A stretch of 64,000 nucleotides of DNA. Origin: Arachis hypogaea. Lineage: Eukaryota > Streptophyta > Magnoliopsida > Fabales > Fabaceae. Below are positions 49,324 to 61,275 of this stretch, in pieces. The notes under the pieces are model-generated. The model made no database searches. It saw nothing but the letters and a program-made list of their open reading frames with translations, and had not been told where the DNA came from. The translations under genes and the position numbers were made by a program. Within the stretch, counting starts at the first letter, position 1; each line of letters starts with the position of its first letter. The stretch is taken from contig NC_092055.1 in NCBI RefSeq assembly GCF_003086295.3, positions 124,721,484 through 124,785,483 of the forward strand, given 5' to 3'.

Positions 49324-49893
49324 TCACAGAGACTCAGAGCTTGATGATGGCCTCCCAACACCAAACTTAGAAGTTGAGTATGAGAACTCTATTTGACTCT
49401 GTGTTGAGAGAAGCTTTTCATGCTTCCTCTCCATGGTTACAGAAGAAGATCCTTGAGCCTTAAACACAAGGTAGTCTTCATTCAATTGAAGGACTAGCTC
49501 TCCTCTGTCCACATCAATCACAGCTCTTGCTGTGGCTAAGAAGGGTCTTCCAAGGATGATGGATTTATCCTCTTCCTTCCCAGTGTCTAGGATTATGAAA
49601 TCAGCAGGGATGTACAGGCCTTCAACCTTCACTAAGACATCCTCTATAAGTCCATAAGCCTGTTTCCTTGAATTGTATGCCATCTCTAGTGAGATTCTTG
49701 CAGCCTGCACCTCAAAGATCCCTAGTTTCTCCATTACAGAGAGGGGCATGAGGTTTATCCCTAACCCCAGATCACACAGAGCCTTCTCAAAGGTCATGGT
49801 GGCTATAGTACAAGGTATTAAGAACTTTTCAGGATCCTGTTTCTTCTGAGGTAATTTCAGTTGAACCAGATCATTTAGTTCATTGATGAGCAA
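49324..49893 (-). pseudogene. FIDEL/Feral-like element: retroviral-type aspartic protease
   Basis: The translation contains PCTIATMTFEKALCDLGLGI followed by NLMPLS, the retropepsin active-site block of gypsy elements. The usual D-L/T-G-A-S reads DLGLG, so the catalytic Asp is kept but the next positions are changed. A second block ADFIILDTGKEEDKSIILGR and PFLATARAVIDV is the conserved C-terminal half. It is joined to gag by two frame changes (near 50040 and 49905); the segment in between (FMSSDEYSSSKEDKDIIEEQ) is readable in another frame. After ARAVIDVDRGEL the frame runs out to a stop at 49324 with no RT following. Confidence 0.8.
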
Positions 49894-50016
49894 TGGGGTT
49901 CATCCTCCCAAGTCTCATTACCAAATAGCTTGGCATTCAGCTTTATGATTGCTCCTAGATATTGAGCAACTTGCTCTTCAATAATATCTTTATCCTCTTT
50001 AGAGGAAGAATATTCA

Positions 50017-51609
50017 TCAGAGCTCATGAATGGCAAGTGGCAACAGTAAGTTCAGTGGAATCTCTATGGTCTCTATATGAGCCTCAGATTCCTTTGGTTC
50101 TTCACTAGGAAACTCCTTGGAGGCCAGTGGACATCCATTGAGGTCTTCCTCACTGGAAATCACTGCCTTTCCCCCATCTATAGGTTCGGCCATGTGGGAC
50201 GTGTTTATGGCCTTGCACTCTCTTTTTGGATTCTCTTCTGTATTGCTTGGGAGAGTACTGGGAGGGATTTCAGTAACTCTTTTACTCAGCTGACCCACTT
50301 TTGCCTCCAAATTTCTAATGGAGGACCTTGCTTCAGTCATGAAGCTGAGAGTGGTCTTAGATAGATCAGAGACTACAGTTGCTAAGTCAGAGTGGCTCTG
50401 CCTAGAATTTTCTGTCTGTTGCTGAGAAGATGATGGAAAAGGTTTGCTATTGCCAAACCTGTTTCTTCCACCATTATTATTATTGAAGCCTTGATTAGGC
50501 TTCTGTTGATCCTTCCATGAGAGATTAGGATGATTCCTCCATGAAGGATTATAGGTGTTTCTATAGGATTCTCCCATGTAATTCACCTCTTCCATTCCAG
50601 GGTTCTCAGGGTCATAGGCTTCTTCTTCAGAGGAAGCTTCCTTAGTACTTCCTGATGCATCTTGCATTCCAGATAGACTCTGAGAAATCATATTGACTTG
50701 CTGAGTCAATATTTTATTCTGAGCCAATATTGCATTCAAAGTATCAATCTCAAGAACTCCTTTCTTCTGAGTTGTCCCATTATTCGTAGGATTCCTTTCA
50801 GAAGTGTACATGAACTGGTTATTTGCAACCATTTCAATGAGTTCCTGGGCTTCTGTAGGCGTCTTCTTCAGATGAAGAGATCATCCAGCAGAGTGGTCCA
50901 ATGACATCTTGGACAATTCAGACAGACCATCATAGAATATACATATGATGCTCCATTCTGAAAACATGTCAGAAGGACACCTTCTGATCAATTGCTTGTA
51001 TCTTTCCCAAGCTTCATAGAGGGATTCACCTTCCTTCTGTCTGAAGGTTTGGACTTCCACTCTAAGCTTGCTCAATTTTTGAGGTGGAAAGAATTTGGCC
51101 AAGAAAGCATTGACCAACTTTTCCCAAGAGTTCAGGCTATCTTTAGGTTGTGAGTCCAACCATGTCCTAGCTCTGTCTCTTACAGCAAAGGGGAAAAGCA
51201 TAAGTCTGTAGACCTCAAGATTAACCCCATTGGTCTTAATAGTGTCACAGATTTGTAAGAATTCAGCTAAGAACTGATGAGGATCTTCCAATTGAAGTCC
51301 ATGAAACTTACAATTCTGCTGCATTAGAGAAACTAATTGAGGCTTAAGCTCAAAGTTGTTTGCTCCAATTGCAAGAATTGAAATGCTCCTTCCACAGAAG
51401 TCAGAAGAGGGTGCAATAAAGTCACCAAGCATCTTCCTTGCATCTCCACCATTGTTGTTGGGTTCGACCATCTCTTCTTCTTTTTCGAAAAATTCTGTCA
51501 GGTCCTCTCCAGAGTGTTGTGCTTTAGCTTCTCTTAGCTTCCTCTTTAGAGTCCTTTCAGGTTCCAGATCAGCTTCAACAAGAATGTTCTTATCCTTGCT
51601 CCTGCTCAT
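50017..51609 (-). pseudogene. FIDEL/Feral-like element: gag, with an in-frame stop
   Basis: 51609-50881 reads MSRSKDKNILVEADLEPERT to the gag capsid core (FAVRDRARTWLDSQPKDSLN, WEKLVNAFLAKFFPPQKLSK, GESLYEAWERYKQLIRRCPS). A single TGA at 50881-50883 after LDHSAG interrupts the frame, which continues without shift as SLHLKKTPTEAQELIEMVAN to 50017. The later part is N/Q-rich (FNNNNGGRNRFGNSKPFPSS) with a coiled-coil-like IRNLEAKVGQLSKRVTEIPP. No CCHC knuckle is seen. Gag assembles the virus-like particle; this copy needs readthrough or is dead. Confidence 0.82.
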
Positions 51610-53502
51610 ATGAAAAAGAAGAGAACAGAAAAGAATAGGAATCCTCTATGTCACAGTATAGAGATTCCTTTATGTGAGTAGAAGAATAGAAGAAATAGAA
51701 TGAAGAAGAGAGAAGATGAAGAATTCGAACACATAGAGGGAGAGAGGGTTCGAATTATAAGAAGAAGAGAAGTGTTAGTAAATAAATAAATAAATAGAAA
51801 GAGATGAGAGAGAGAATTCGAATTTTAAATTAAAATAAAAGGAAAATATTTTTGTTTTTATTTAATTTATTAGTTAGAATTCGAAAATCAAAAAGAGAAA
51901 TAAAATGAAATTAGAATTTAAAATAATTAGTTAATTAAAAAGGATTTTGAAAAAGGGGTTAGTAGTTTTCGAAAATTAGAGAGAGAAAACTAGTTAGGTG
52001 GTTTTGAAAAAGATATGAAATAGTAAACTTTTAAAATCAAACAAAAAGTCAAGTAGTTAATTGAAAAAGATTTGAAAATCAATTTTGAAAAGATAAAAAG
52101 TTAGAAAAAGATTTTGAAATTAAGTTTTGAAAAAGATATGATTGAAATTTATTTTGAAAAGGAAATTAAAAAGATTTGATTTTTGAAATTAAAGTTGATT
52201 ACTTGACTAACAAGAAACTAAAAGATATGATTGTAGAATTTAAAGATTGATCCTTTCTTAATAGGCAAGTAACAACTTATAAATTTTTTTGAATCTAAAC
52301 ATTAATTGTTAGCATTAATTTTGGAAATATGAAATAAAAATAAGAAAAAGATTTTGAAAATCAAATTTTAAAATTTTCGAAAATATTAAGGGAAAATTGA
52401 AAAAGATTTTATTTTTGAAAAGGATTTGAAAAGATAAAGTTTTTAAATTGAAATTTTGACTTGACTAAGAAGAAGCAACTAAATTTTAAAACTTTTTGAC
52501 TAAATTAATTCAAAATTTCGAAATTTATGAGTGAAATAAGGAAAAGATAAATTTTTTTTATTTTTGAATTTTTTATGAGGAGAGAGAAAAATATAAAAAT
52601 GAAACAAAATATAAAAATTCAAGATCAAAACAATAAATGCATGCAAGAACACTTTGAATGTCAAGATGAACACCAAGAACACTTTGAAGATCATGATGAA
52701 CATCAAGAACATATTTTTGAAAATTTTTAAGAAAATAAAAAAAATGCAAGATACCAAACTTAAAAATTTTTAAACTTTAGACACTAGTAATTCAAAAATG
52801 CATATGAAAAATAAGAAAAGACACAAAACAAGAAAATGCAAAGATCAAATAAAGAAAATAATCAAGAACAACTTGAAGATTATGAAGAACATATGCATGA
52901 ATTTTCGAAAATTTTGAGAAAGGTTAAAACATGAAATTGAAAGCAAACTTAAAATTTGACACTAGACTTAAACAAGAAACACAAAATATTTTTGGTTTTT
53001 ATGATTTTTTTAATTTTTTTTTGGATTTTTCGAAAATTATGTTGGAAAAAGAAAATAAAAAGATACGAAATTTTTAATAAGAATTCCAGGAATCATGCAA
53101 TGTTAGTCTAAAGTTCCGGTCCAAAAGAATTAGACATGGTCAAATGGCCAGCCAAGCTTTGAGTGAAAGCTTCGGTCCAAAAAAATTAGACATGGCCAAA
53201 TAGCCAGCCAAGCTTTAGCATAAAACATACAAGCATGTCAATGAGAAGTGAAAGCCTCATTCCAAAAGATTAGACATGGCTAAACAGCCAGCCAGGCTTC
53301 AACATCACTTATGAAACTCTAGAATTCGTTCTTAAAAATTCTGAAGAACACAAAAATTTTTTTTTTGTTTTGAATTTTTTTGAAAACCATAAATTTTTTT
53401 TTGAACTATTTTTCGAAAATTAAAAGTAAAATGCTTAAACATAGAATAAAATTACCTAATCTGAGCAACAAGATGAACCCTCAGTTGTCCAAACTCGAAC
53501 AA
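51610..53502 (-). other. AT-rich leader of the FIDEL/Feral-like element
   Basis: Non-coding. It is highly A-rich on the + strand, with repeated 'gaaaaagattttgaaa' motifs (51900-52500). Three spaced copies of a ccaaa(a/g)aattagacatggyc motif lie at 53110-53300. Confidence 0.6.
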
Positions 53503-53520
53503 TCCCCGGCAACGGTGCCA
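53503..53520 (-). promoter_or_regulatory. Primer-binding site (tRNA-Asp type)
   Basis: On the - strand TGGCACCGTTGCCGGGGA lies 6 nt after the 5' LTR. It is complementary, apart from one position (A for G), to the 3' end of plant tRNA-Asp(GTC) with CCA, as I remember that sequence. Confidence 0.7.
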
Positions 53521-53526
53521 AAAACT

Positions 53527-55177
53527 TGGTGCGGGACGGAGTCGTGGTCTCACACTTTTCTCACAACTCCGTGCAGCTGACCAGCAAGGGCACTGGGTCA
53601 TCCAAGTAATACCTTACGTGAGTAAGAGTCGATCCCACGGAGATTGTTGGCTTGAAGCAAGCTATGGTCATCCTTGTAAATCTCAGTCAGGCGGATTCAA
53701 ATGGTTATGAGGTTTTGATAATTAAATTATAAATAAAATATAAAATAAGATAAATTTACTTATGTAATTCATTGGTAGGAATTTCAGATAAGCGTCTGGA
53801 GATGCTTTGTTGCTTCAGAACCTCTGCTTTCCTATTGCCTTCTTCCAACCATGCGTTACCTCCTTCCATGGCAAGCTGTATGATCCTCTCGGATGAAAAC
53901 AAATCTATATGCGTTGTCACCGCACGGCTAATCATCTGTCGATTCCCGCTAGCGTCGGAATAGGACCATTGTCATTTTGCACACTGTTACTTGTGCCCCA
54001 CATTCGCAGGTTTGAAGCTCGTCACAGTCATCCTTTCCCAGATCCTACTCAGAATACCACAGACAATGTTTAGACTTTTCGGATCCCAGGGATGGCTGCC
54101 AATAATTCTAGCCTATACCACGAAGATACTAATCTCACGGACTTAATCCGTGTATTAGATATCCAAGAGAATATACTCCAGCTGTCCTCCAATGACTACG
54201 TTGAACATCATGTAGACCGCTTTGTGGTTGTCAGGCACGCGATCTTGGCTAAGCGAGTAACGAAGATTGGGTGATTGTCGCGGGTCACCCCTTCATTCTG
54301 AATTAACTGAATTAAGTACGAGAATATATCTTGGAGAAGAAGTAGGCGTGAATTGAATTGAAAACATTAGTACTTGCATTAATTCATGAAGAACAGCAGA
54401 GCTCCACGCTTTAATCTATGGGGCATAGAAACTCCACCGTAGAGAATACATAACTGAAAGAGGTCTAGGCATGGCCGTGAGGCCAGCCTCCAAACGTCTA
54501 CAAAATGATCTACAGATAGCTCAAAGATATCAAAACTGTAAAATAAATCTCTAAAAGTAGTTTATATACTAGACTAGTAACCTAGGGTTATAGAAAATGA
54601 GTAAATAAGTGCAGATAGTACAGAAATATACTTTCGGGGCCCACTTGGTGTGTGCTTGGGCTGAGCATTGAAGCTTTTTCATGCTTAGGCTTTTCCTGGA
54701 GTTAAACGCCAGCTGTGGTGCTAGTTTGGGCGTTTAACTCCAATTCTGGTGCCAGTTTGGGCGTTTTACGCCAAGATGTTTTAGGCTGAATTTGAACGCC
54801 AGTTTGGGCCATCAAATCTCAGGTGAAGTATAGACTATTATATATTGCTGGAAAGCCCAGGATGTCTACTTTCCAACGCAATTGAGAGCGCGCCAATTGG
54901 GCTTCTGTAGCTCCAGAAAATCTACTTTGAGTGCAGGGAGGTCAGAATCTAATAGCATCTGCAGTCCTTTTTCAGCCTCTGAATCAGATTTTTGCTCAGG
55001 TCCCTCAATTTCAGCCAGAAAATACCTGAAATCACAGAAAAAATACACAAACTTATAGTAAAGTCCAGAAATGTGATTTTTGAATAAAAATTAATAAAAA
55101 TATAATAAAAGTAACTAAAACATACTAAAAACTATGTAAAAATAATGCCAAAAAGGGTATAAATTATCCGCTCATCA
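53527..55177 (-). repeat. 5' LTR of the FIDEL/Feral-like element
   Basis: A near-identical partner of 44479-46128 with the same length and the same 60-codon open frame (54866-55048). It would carry the promoter for the - strand transcript. Confidence 0.9.
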
Positions 55178-55770
55178 TGTGTCTTGGAAGGCAAGGACCT
55201 ATACCTTCCAAGACTTATCAGGAAGTATATGTCTAGAGTTCATGTCAGAGGCACCCTGGCATTCCCATACTTGATCACTCAGATGGCGATCCGCGCTGAG
55301 GTACCCTGGGAGCCCCAAGATGAGAGACCACCGGTTGCCGACCGCAAAAGGTTATTCCACACGGCAAGCGGTTTGGAACTCTAGGCTACAGAGCACCTAC
55401 TACTACTCCCACTGAGGCGGCCATATCCTCAACAGCACCTTTAGCACCGCCTACTTCAGCAGCACCATCTTCCACTTCTCAGCCAGTTTACCACCTTGTG
55501 CAGCGCCTCTTTGAGCGCATGGATCGGATGGAGCAGTGCTTGTTGCGACGTTATTGCGACGCTATGCACAGTTGAAGCTGATTATGACCTCTGGGCGTAC
55601 TGACATCCCCTCTGAGCCTGATACACCCTCGGAGCACTCTGAAGAGGAGGAGGATCAGTAGGAGGTTGCACAGCATGAGGAGACTCAGCCTGAGCATCTG
55701 ACAGAGTCACAGACACCTGCAGCTGACAGTGGGCCAGTGTGCGATGATCCTTCTCACCCAGTTTGATCGA
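55178..55770 (+). pseudogene. Element X 'putative plant transposon protein' gene, 3' part
   Basis: Continuing the frame broken at 44478, it reads VLEGKDLYLPRLIRKYMSRV, VRGTLAFPYLITQMAIRAEV and PWEP, the conserved C-terminal half of the domain. The frame stops at 55382. In another frame it goes on as GYRAPTTTPTEAAISSTAPL and VYHLVQRLFERMDRMEQCLL, so a frameshift near 55365 is likely. A final acidic tail (PSEPDTPSEHSEEEEDQ) ends near 55770. Confidence 0.75.
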
Positions 55771-56740
55771 GAGCATCGAGGACGATGCTAGCATTTAAGT
55801 GTGGGGAGGTCGTCTTCATCGGCAGAGTTATTTCGGGTGAATCATTCCATTTTAGACACTTCTATTTTGTTTTACTTTTCAGTGTTTTCATTTTTTATTT
55901 TAGTGCACTTTTAGATTCTTGTATATATTAGTCGTCTGGATATTTTTTTTACTTTGTTGCATTTTGCACTTTATCTTGTATATATCTTAGATTTTTAGTT
56001 TGAATTGTACTTTTAGTTTATTAGTTGTGATTTGTAAAAATGTGGATTATTGAGCTTAGTTTACCCTTTTGCATATGAGAATTTGGTTTGATTGAAAATA
56101 GGGAGTGAACTAAAACTTTTTTAACTTTTCATAATCACAACATTTTATTTAGTATATATATAATAATAAACGTTGGTCAATTTGTTGAAATTTTCAAGGA
56201 ATGTATCATTTTTCTTAGAAAAGGCATTTAAGATTCACATTGATTTGAGTTAAAACTTTTTAAAACTTGCATGATATATATATATATAGTTTGGAATATG
56301 GTTTTTGAGCTAAGAACACACAACCCGTGAGTTTTTGAGCTTAATTGCATGGTTACATTATTTAACCATGATTTTTATTCTTGTGTGTTTTCTTCTCTAT
56401 GATTGCATTCTTTAGTTTGTTCCATTCTATATGTCCATTATTTAGTGTATATTCATGCAATTATGTGATTGAGGCCATTATTTGATTATAGCTCACTTAT
56501 CCCAAATAGCCCACCATTTCATTTACCTTTGTTTGCCACGTTGAGCCTTTTTAACCCCCTTTTGTTATTTATATTACCACATCACTAGCCTTAAGTGGAA
56601 AACAATTAATTGTCCTATTTGAATCTTTGATTAGCTTAAAATAGTGCGTGTGTGTCAACTAAGTATGGGGAAATGTGAGAACTTTGGTTGATAAGAATGT
56701 GTTTTGTTTTTATTGACAAATATTGAGAATTTGGGTGTAT
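55771..56740 (+). other. Element X 3' untranslated region, first part
   Basis: AT-rich and non-coding. It opens with gatgctagcatttaagtgtg, a signature common after the last gene in legume gypsy elements. No open frame. Confidence 0.6.
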
Positions 56741-58995
56741 TGATGACGAGTCATCTTATGCTAGCTTTTCAAGTATTTTTCACTTGTTTCATTAGGTTTT
56801 ATGCACTTTCTTGCATTATAAGTAAGTGATTTGGAGTGAATTTGCATGGTTATGTCAATTCAACCAACCATCAATTATTTGCCACAAAATCATGAGGTTT
56901 AAGCTAGAATTAGTTGGTTTTTGAATGATTTAGAAATCTTGTGAATTTGGTGATGCTTTGATTGGTTGTTTTGATTACTTGTAGGTGAAGAAATGATGAA
57001 AAAAAGGAAAAAGGAATCCTAGAGCACGCTTTGGACCATAGGCCACGCTTTGAAAAGCGTGACCCATGGCCATAAAAGCGTAGTGCTCAACTCAATCAAG
57101 GAACAAGGCCAAGCATAGCACTCACTAATTGAGCGGAGCGTTCACTCTTTGAACGCTAGCAATTAAGCACCAAGAAACACCCAAAAGAAAGGCAAGGGTG
57201 CTACGTTGGTTTACCCAACTGAGCGCTACAAGGAACCAAAGAAAGCAAGGGCGCTCCGTTAACTCTTTTGCCTTTTTCAGGCTTGGCACAAAGAAAAAGC
57301 AAGGCGCGACACAGCCAAGGGGGGCAGCCAAGGTTCGAACCAAGCACACAAGGGAGTGCTACGCTACACAACAAAGCTTGGCACAAGTAAAATGCCAGCC
57401 AAGAGGGAGCACCAAGGTTCGAAATGGGGACCAAGAGAAGCGCTACAAGGCTTGGCAAGGAAATTGGCCAAGGTGGCTTCACCAAGGTTCGAAGAGGGAG
57501 CCTCATTCCAAGGCAAGAAGCGCTGCGTTGGAATCACTAACTGAGCGCTACACATAAGAAGGAAATTGGCCAAAAGTAGGCCACCAGGGCTCGAAGTAAA
57601 GACCAACTCAAAGGCAAAGGAGCGCTACGTTTCCTTACCAAATGGAGCGCTATGTCAAGAAGCTTGGCACAAGCCTGGGACGAGCTAAGTGAGCGCTACG
57701 TTTGGTTACATAACTGAGCGCTCCGCTGGAGGTGGTTCCTTAGTCCAATTTCAATCAAAAGCCAATTTGGATCCACTTCTTCGCCAATTTGGATCCACTT
57801 CTTCACCAATTTGAAAAGCCCACTCCAAGTCCTAAAAACCAAAATTAGAAAGTGTATAAATAGGAGTAAATTTGATTTGTAAAGAAACTTTGGAACCTTT
57901 TTGCTCACTTTTACATTTTACCTTTTAGCTCAATTTTAGTTTTCACTTTAGCTTTCATTTTTTATTTTGGGAATTGGGATTGAGATATGAGTTTTCTTAC
58001 TGATTGTTCTTGCTTTGGCAACTTCTATTTTCTGTTTTGAATTTTGGATTGAGATTGAAGAAATTCTGTTTCAATTTTTGATCTAAGATTCATCTTTGTT
58101 CTTCTTCTGCATAATTCTGAGAATTAAGGAATTGGATCTAGTTTCATTCACTGTTTTCATTTTTCTTCTTCTACAACTTTTGCTTTTCTATTTTGGATCT
58201 TGAATTGAGATTGAAGAGCTCCATTGATTCAAATTCCGAGAATCATCTTCCACTCTTCCTCTCAATTGATCTAAGGATTGGGTTTTAATCTTCTCTGCTG
58301 TATTTCAATTTAATTTTCTTTTGCAATTTATTTTCTATTTGATCAAGGGTGTAATTGAGATCTAGATCTGTATTCTAATCTCATTGTTCCTCTTAGATCT
58401 TCAATTTTTCTTGTAGATTTCATAATTGAGCTAAGTTTCTTTTCTGTTTTGCTTCTTCAAGCAATTTCTCATTTTTGTTTAGATCTTCTGCAACTTCACT
58501 TCAGCTCTACTTCTCTGATTGATTGCACTTTATATTTTCCTGTTGAATTCTAAATCCCAGCACCCAAATCCCTTTTAATCTTCAAGCAATTTAAGTTTCT
58601 CAGCAATTTAGATTCAGTAATTTAGTTTTCTTGCACTTTAAGCTTCAGCTGTTTACATTTCTTGCAATCTAAGTTTCAGTCATTTATAGTTCTTGCACTT
58701 TAAGTTTCAGCTCTTTTATTTTCTTGCACTTTAAGTTTCATGCAATTTACTCTTCCGCACTTTACTTTTTTGTCAATTTCCCCTCTCCCTTTTATTTACT
58801 TGCAATTTAGCTTCTGTTAATCACAATTCACTCAAATCATCAACTATTTGCTTATCTAAATTCATCACCTAACTAAAATTGCTCAATCCATCAATCTCTG
58901 TGGGATCGACCTCACTTATGTGAGTAATTACTACTTGATGCCACCCGGTACACTTGCTGGTGAGTTTTGGTGTGGAATCCGATTTCCACCCATCA
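56741..58995 (+). mobile_element. Solo LTR of another gypsy-type family
   Basis: 2,255 bp starting TGATGACGAGTCATCTTATG and ending GATTTCCACCCATCA. It is flanked by the 5-bp duplication tgtat (56736-56740 and 58996-59000) with no internal domain, so it is a solo LTR formed by recombination. It lies inside the 3' untranslated part of element X. Strand is given from the TG...CA reading and the 3' 'gggatcgacctcacttatgt' motif seen in related LTRs. Confidence 0.87.
57030..57730 (+). repeat. gagcgcta/tagcgctc motif cluster in the solo LTR
   Basis: About ten copies of a gagcgcta(c) or gcgct(a/c)cg motif are interleaved with 'ggcaaggtt', 'caaggttcgaa' and 'acttggc' phrases. It is GC-rich against an AT-rich LTR. 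Several overlapping open frames on both strands (57125-57606) arise from this composition and are not genes. Confidence 0.75.
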
Positions 58996-59812
58996 TGTAT
59001 ACTCGTGTGAAATTATAGAAACCATATGCATTGATGTATTATGCTTTCATATATATAGAAAAAAAAGCAAAAAAAAAGGAAAAAAAAGAAAAAGAGAAAA
59101 TTGTTAAGTTCAATAAGAAAATCAATGCATATGTGATGGAATTAGAATTGATACATGAGTGTGTGAAAATATGCAAAAGTGAGATTTTGGGTGGCTAAGC
59201 TTGACTTCAGAATTGTATAGAGTGTGTGTATATGTTAGGTGAGAACTTAGGTTAGTCAAAGATTCATATGATAGCTCACTTGGTCATACATATGTCCTCA
59301 CCTTTACCTTAGCCCCATTTCAACCTTGAAAAGCCCTCATGATATTTGCATTTGTACACTTGATAATTGTTGATTGGTTAGATGAAGAACAAAGTTTTAG
59401 AAAGCATGATTAGAGGAGAATTGAGTGGTTTAACCCCAAACACTTGAGTGATTAGAGTGCATATACACATCCAGTGAGGGTTCAATTGCTCATTTTCATA
59501 TGTCCATATTTGATCATTGCTTGTCTTGCAAGTTTGTGAATTCTTTTAAGTAACTCAATTCAACTGTGAATGTGTTTGATGTGATTTATTTGGCCTTTGA
59601 TTGTGCATATATGATTTCTTGGAAATTTGACTCACTTTGACCACATATATGCTTATATATATACAGATAGATGGTAATTAGAATAGCTAGACACATGTAG
59701 GTAGCTTACATTTAGATAGGTTGCATTGCATAAGTTCTACCATTTTTCCTTCACTCTTTTGGCTCTCTTGAGCTTAGCATGAGGACATGCTAAAGTTTAA
59801 GTATAGGGAGAT
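58996..59812 (+). other. Element X 3' untranslated region, second part, with polypurine tract
   Basis: Non-coding. It contains an A-rich block (59059-59100) and ends in gaggacatgctaaagtttaa then gtatagggagat directly before the LTR; the last purine-rich stretch is the likely polypurine tract. Confidence 0.65.
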
Positions 59813-61275
59813 TGATAAACCGCTGTTTTACGGTTTATTTTGTACTAAATTGAGTGGATTTTATCCACTATTCTCACATTTATTCATAGAAATTGTATGT
59901 TTTACATTTCCCTTCCTAATTTCATGCTATGATTGAAAACATGTTTCTTTGGTCTTAAATTTGCTAATTTGAACCCTCTCTTATTACCATTCGATGCCGT
60001 GATATGTGTGTTAAGTGTTTTCAGATTTTATAGGGCAGGAACGACTTAGAGGATGGAAAAGAAGCATGCAAAAGTGGAAGGAACACAAGAAATTGAGGAA
60101 TTCAGAAGTTGTGGACGACGCGTACGCGTGACCAGGATTTCTTTCATTGACGCGTACGCGTGGCTGACGCGTACGCGTGACAGAGCGTCACGTGCTGCAG
60201 TAAAGCGAATTCGCTGGGGGCGATTTCTGGGCTGATTTGGACCCAGTTTCAAGCCCAAAAATGAAGATTAGAGCCTGCAGAGTGAAGAAGAATGAGGGGA
60301 TCATTCATTCAACATTCATCATTTTACATTAGTTAGGTTTTAGATGTAGTTTTCTAGAGAGAGAGACTCTCTCCTCTCTCTAGGTTTTTAGGGTTTCTCT
60401 TAGTGTTAGTTTTAGTTCTTCTCAAATTCAGATTTCTATTTTGCTTTAATTTAGTTTTCATTCTACATTCTATTATTCTATCATCTTAGTTTATCTTCTC
60501 TTGTTGATTGCCTAATTTTCCCAATTTAGTTTATGAACTCTTCATGTTAATTTCAATTTCCTTTTAATGCAATTTGAGGTATTTCATGTTTATTGCTTCT
60601 TTCTTCATTTGTTATTATTGATTCCTTGCAATTGTTGATCTTAGATTTTACATTCTCTTGTTAGTTTTCTATGTTTTCATTTTATGCCTTACAAGTGTTT
60701 GATAAAATGCTTGGTTAGATTTTTAATTAGATTTTTAGGTTCTTAACTTGGATTGATCAATTAGATACTCTTGAGTTATCCTCTAAACTCTTTTGTTGAT
60801 TGGTAATTGAGAATTGCTAGTTGACTTAGGCTTCACTAAATCTAGTCTCTGATTAGGAATTGTGAACTTAAGTTGATTTTGCTCACTTGACTTTCCTTCA
60901 TTGTTAGAGGTTAATTAAGTGAAGGCAAAAGGCAATCACCATCACAATTGACGATGATAATAAGGATAGGACTTCTAATTATCAATCCTTGCTAGAATTT
61001 TTCTTAGTTATTAGTTTATTTTCTTGTTATTTACATTCCTTGCTTATTAAACTCAAAACCCAAAAAAGATACAATCTCATAACCAATAATAAACTACACT
61101 TTCCTGCAATTCCTTGAGAGACGACCCGAAGTTTGAATACTTCGGTTAATTTTATTAGGTTTGTATTTGTGACAAACAATTTAACATTGATTGAGGTTTA
61201 ATTGTCGGTTTAGATCTATACTTGCAACGCGCTTATTTTTGTGAAAATCTTTACCGACGATTTTTCCACCCATCA
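59813..61275 (+). repeat. Right LTR of element X
   Basis: It starts TGATAAACCGCTGTTTTACG and ends TTTTTCCACCCATCA. It is followed by gggtt (61276-61280), the same target duplication that precedes the left LTR. It lacks the hAT MITE found in the left LTR. It contains three gacgcgtacgcgtg motifs (60117-60180). Confidence 0.9.

Larger units (their letters stand above)
44479..55177 (-). mobile_element. Complete FIDEL/Feral-like gypsy LTR retrotransposon, non-autonomous
   Basis: 10,699 bp with LTRs of 1,650 bp (44479-46128) and 1,651 bp (53527-55177). They differ by a few percent by eye, so insertion is fairly young. Both ends carry a perfect tgtgt duplication (44474-44478 and 55178-55182). Oriented on the - strand, the LTR starts TGATGAGCGGATAATTTATA, as I recall for Arachis FIDEL/Feral. 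Order: 5' LTR, tRNA-Asp-type primer-binding site, long AT-rich leader, gag, aspartic protease, a 'putative plant transposon protein' gene, polypurine tract-like AAGTTTGGTGTTG, 3' LTR. No reverse transcriptase, RNase H or integrase is present, so it depends on an autonomous partner. It is inserted in the coding region of element X. Confidence 0.9.

Noticed and set aside
50881..50883. The in-frame TGA between the gag halves as programmed readthrough
   Set aside because: It looks like a single-base lesion in a reading frame that has further frameshifts downstream, and no readthrough context is evident.
44479..55177. Possibility that the nested element is an endogenous virus
   Set aside because: No envelope, movement or coat gene is visible. 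LTRs, gag, protease and a tRNA-Asp primer site identify an ordinary gypsy-type retrotransposon.
57125..57606. Several 60-119-codon frames on both strands
   Set aside because: They arise from the gagcgcta motif cluster in the solo LTR; frames on both strands at once indicate composition, not coding.
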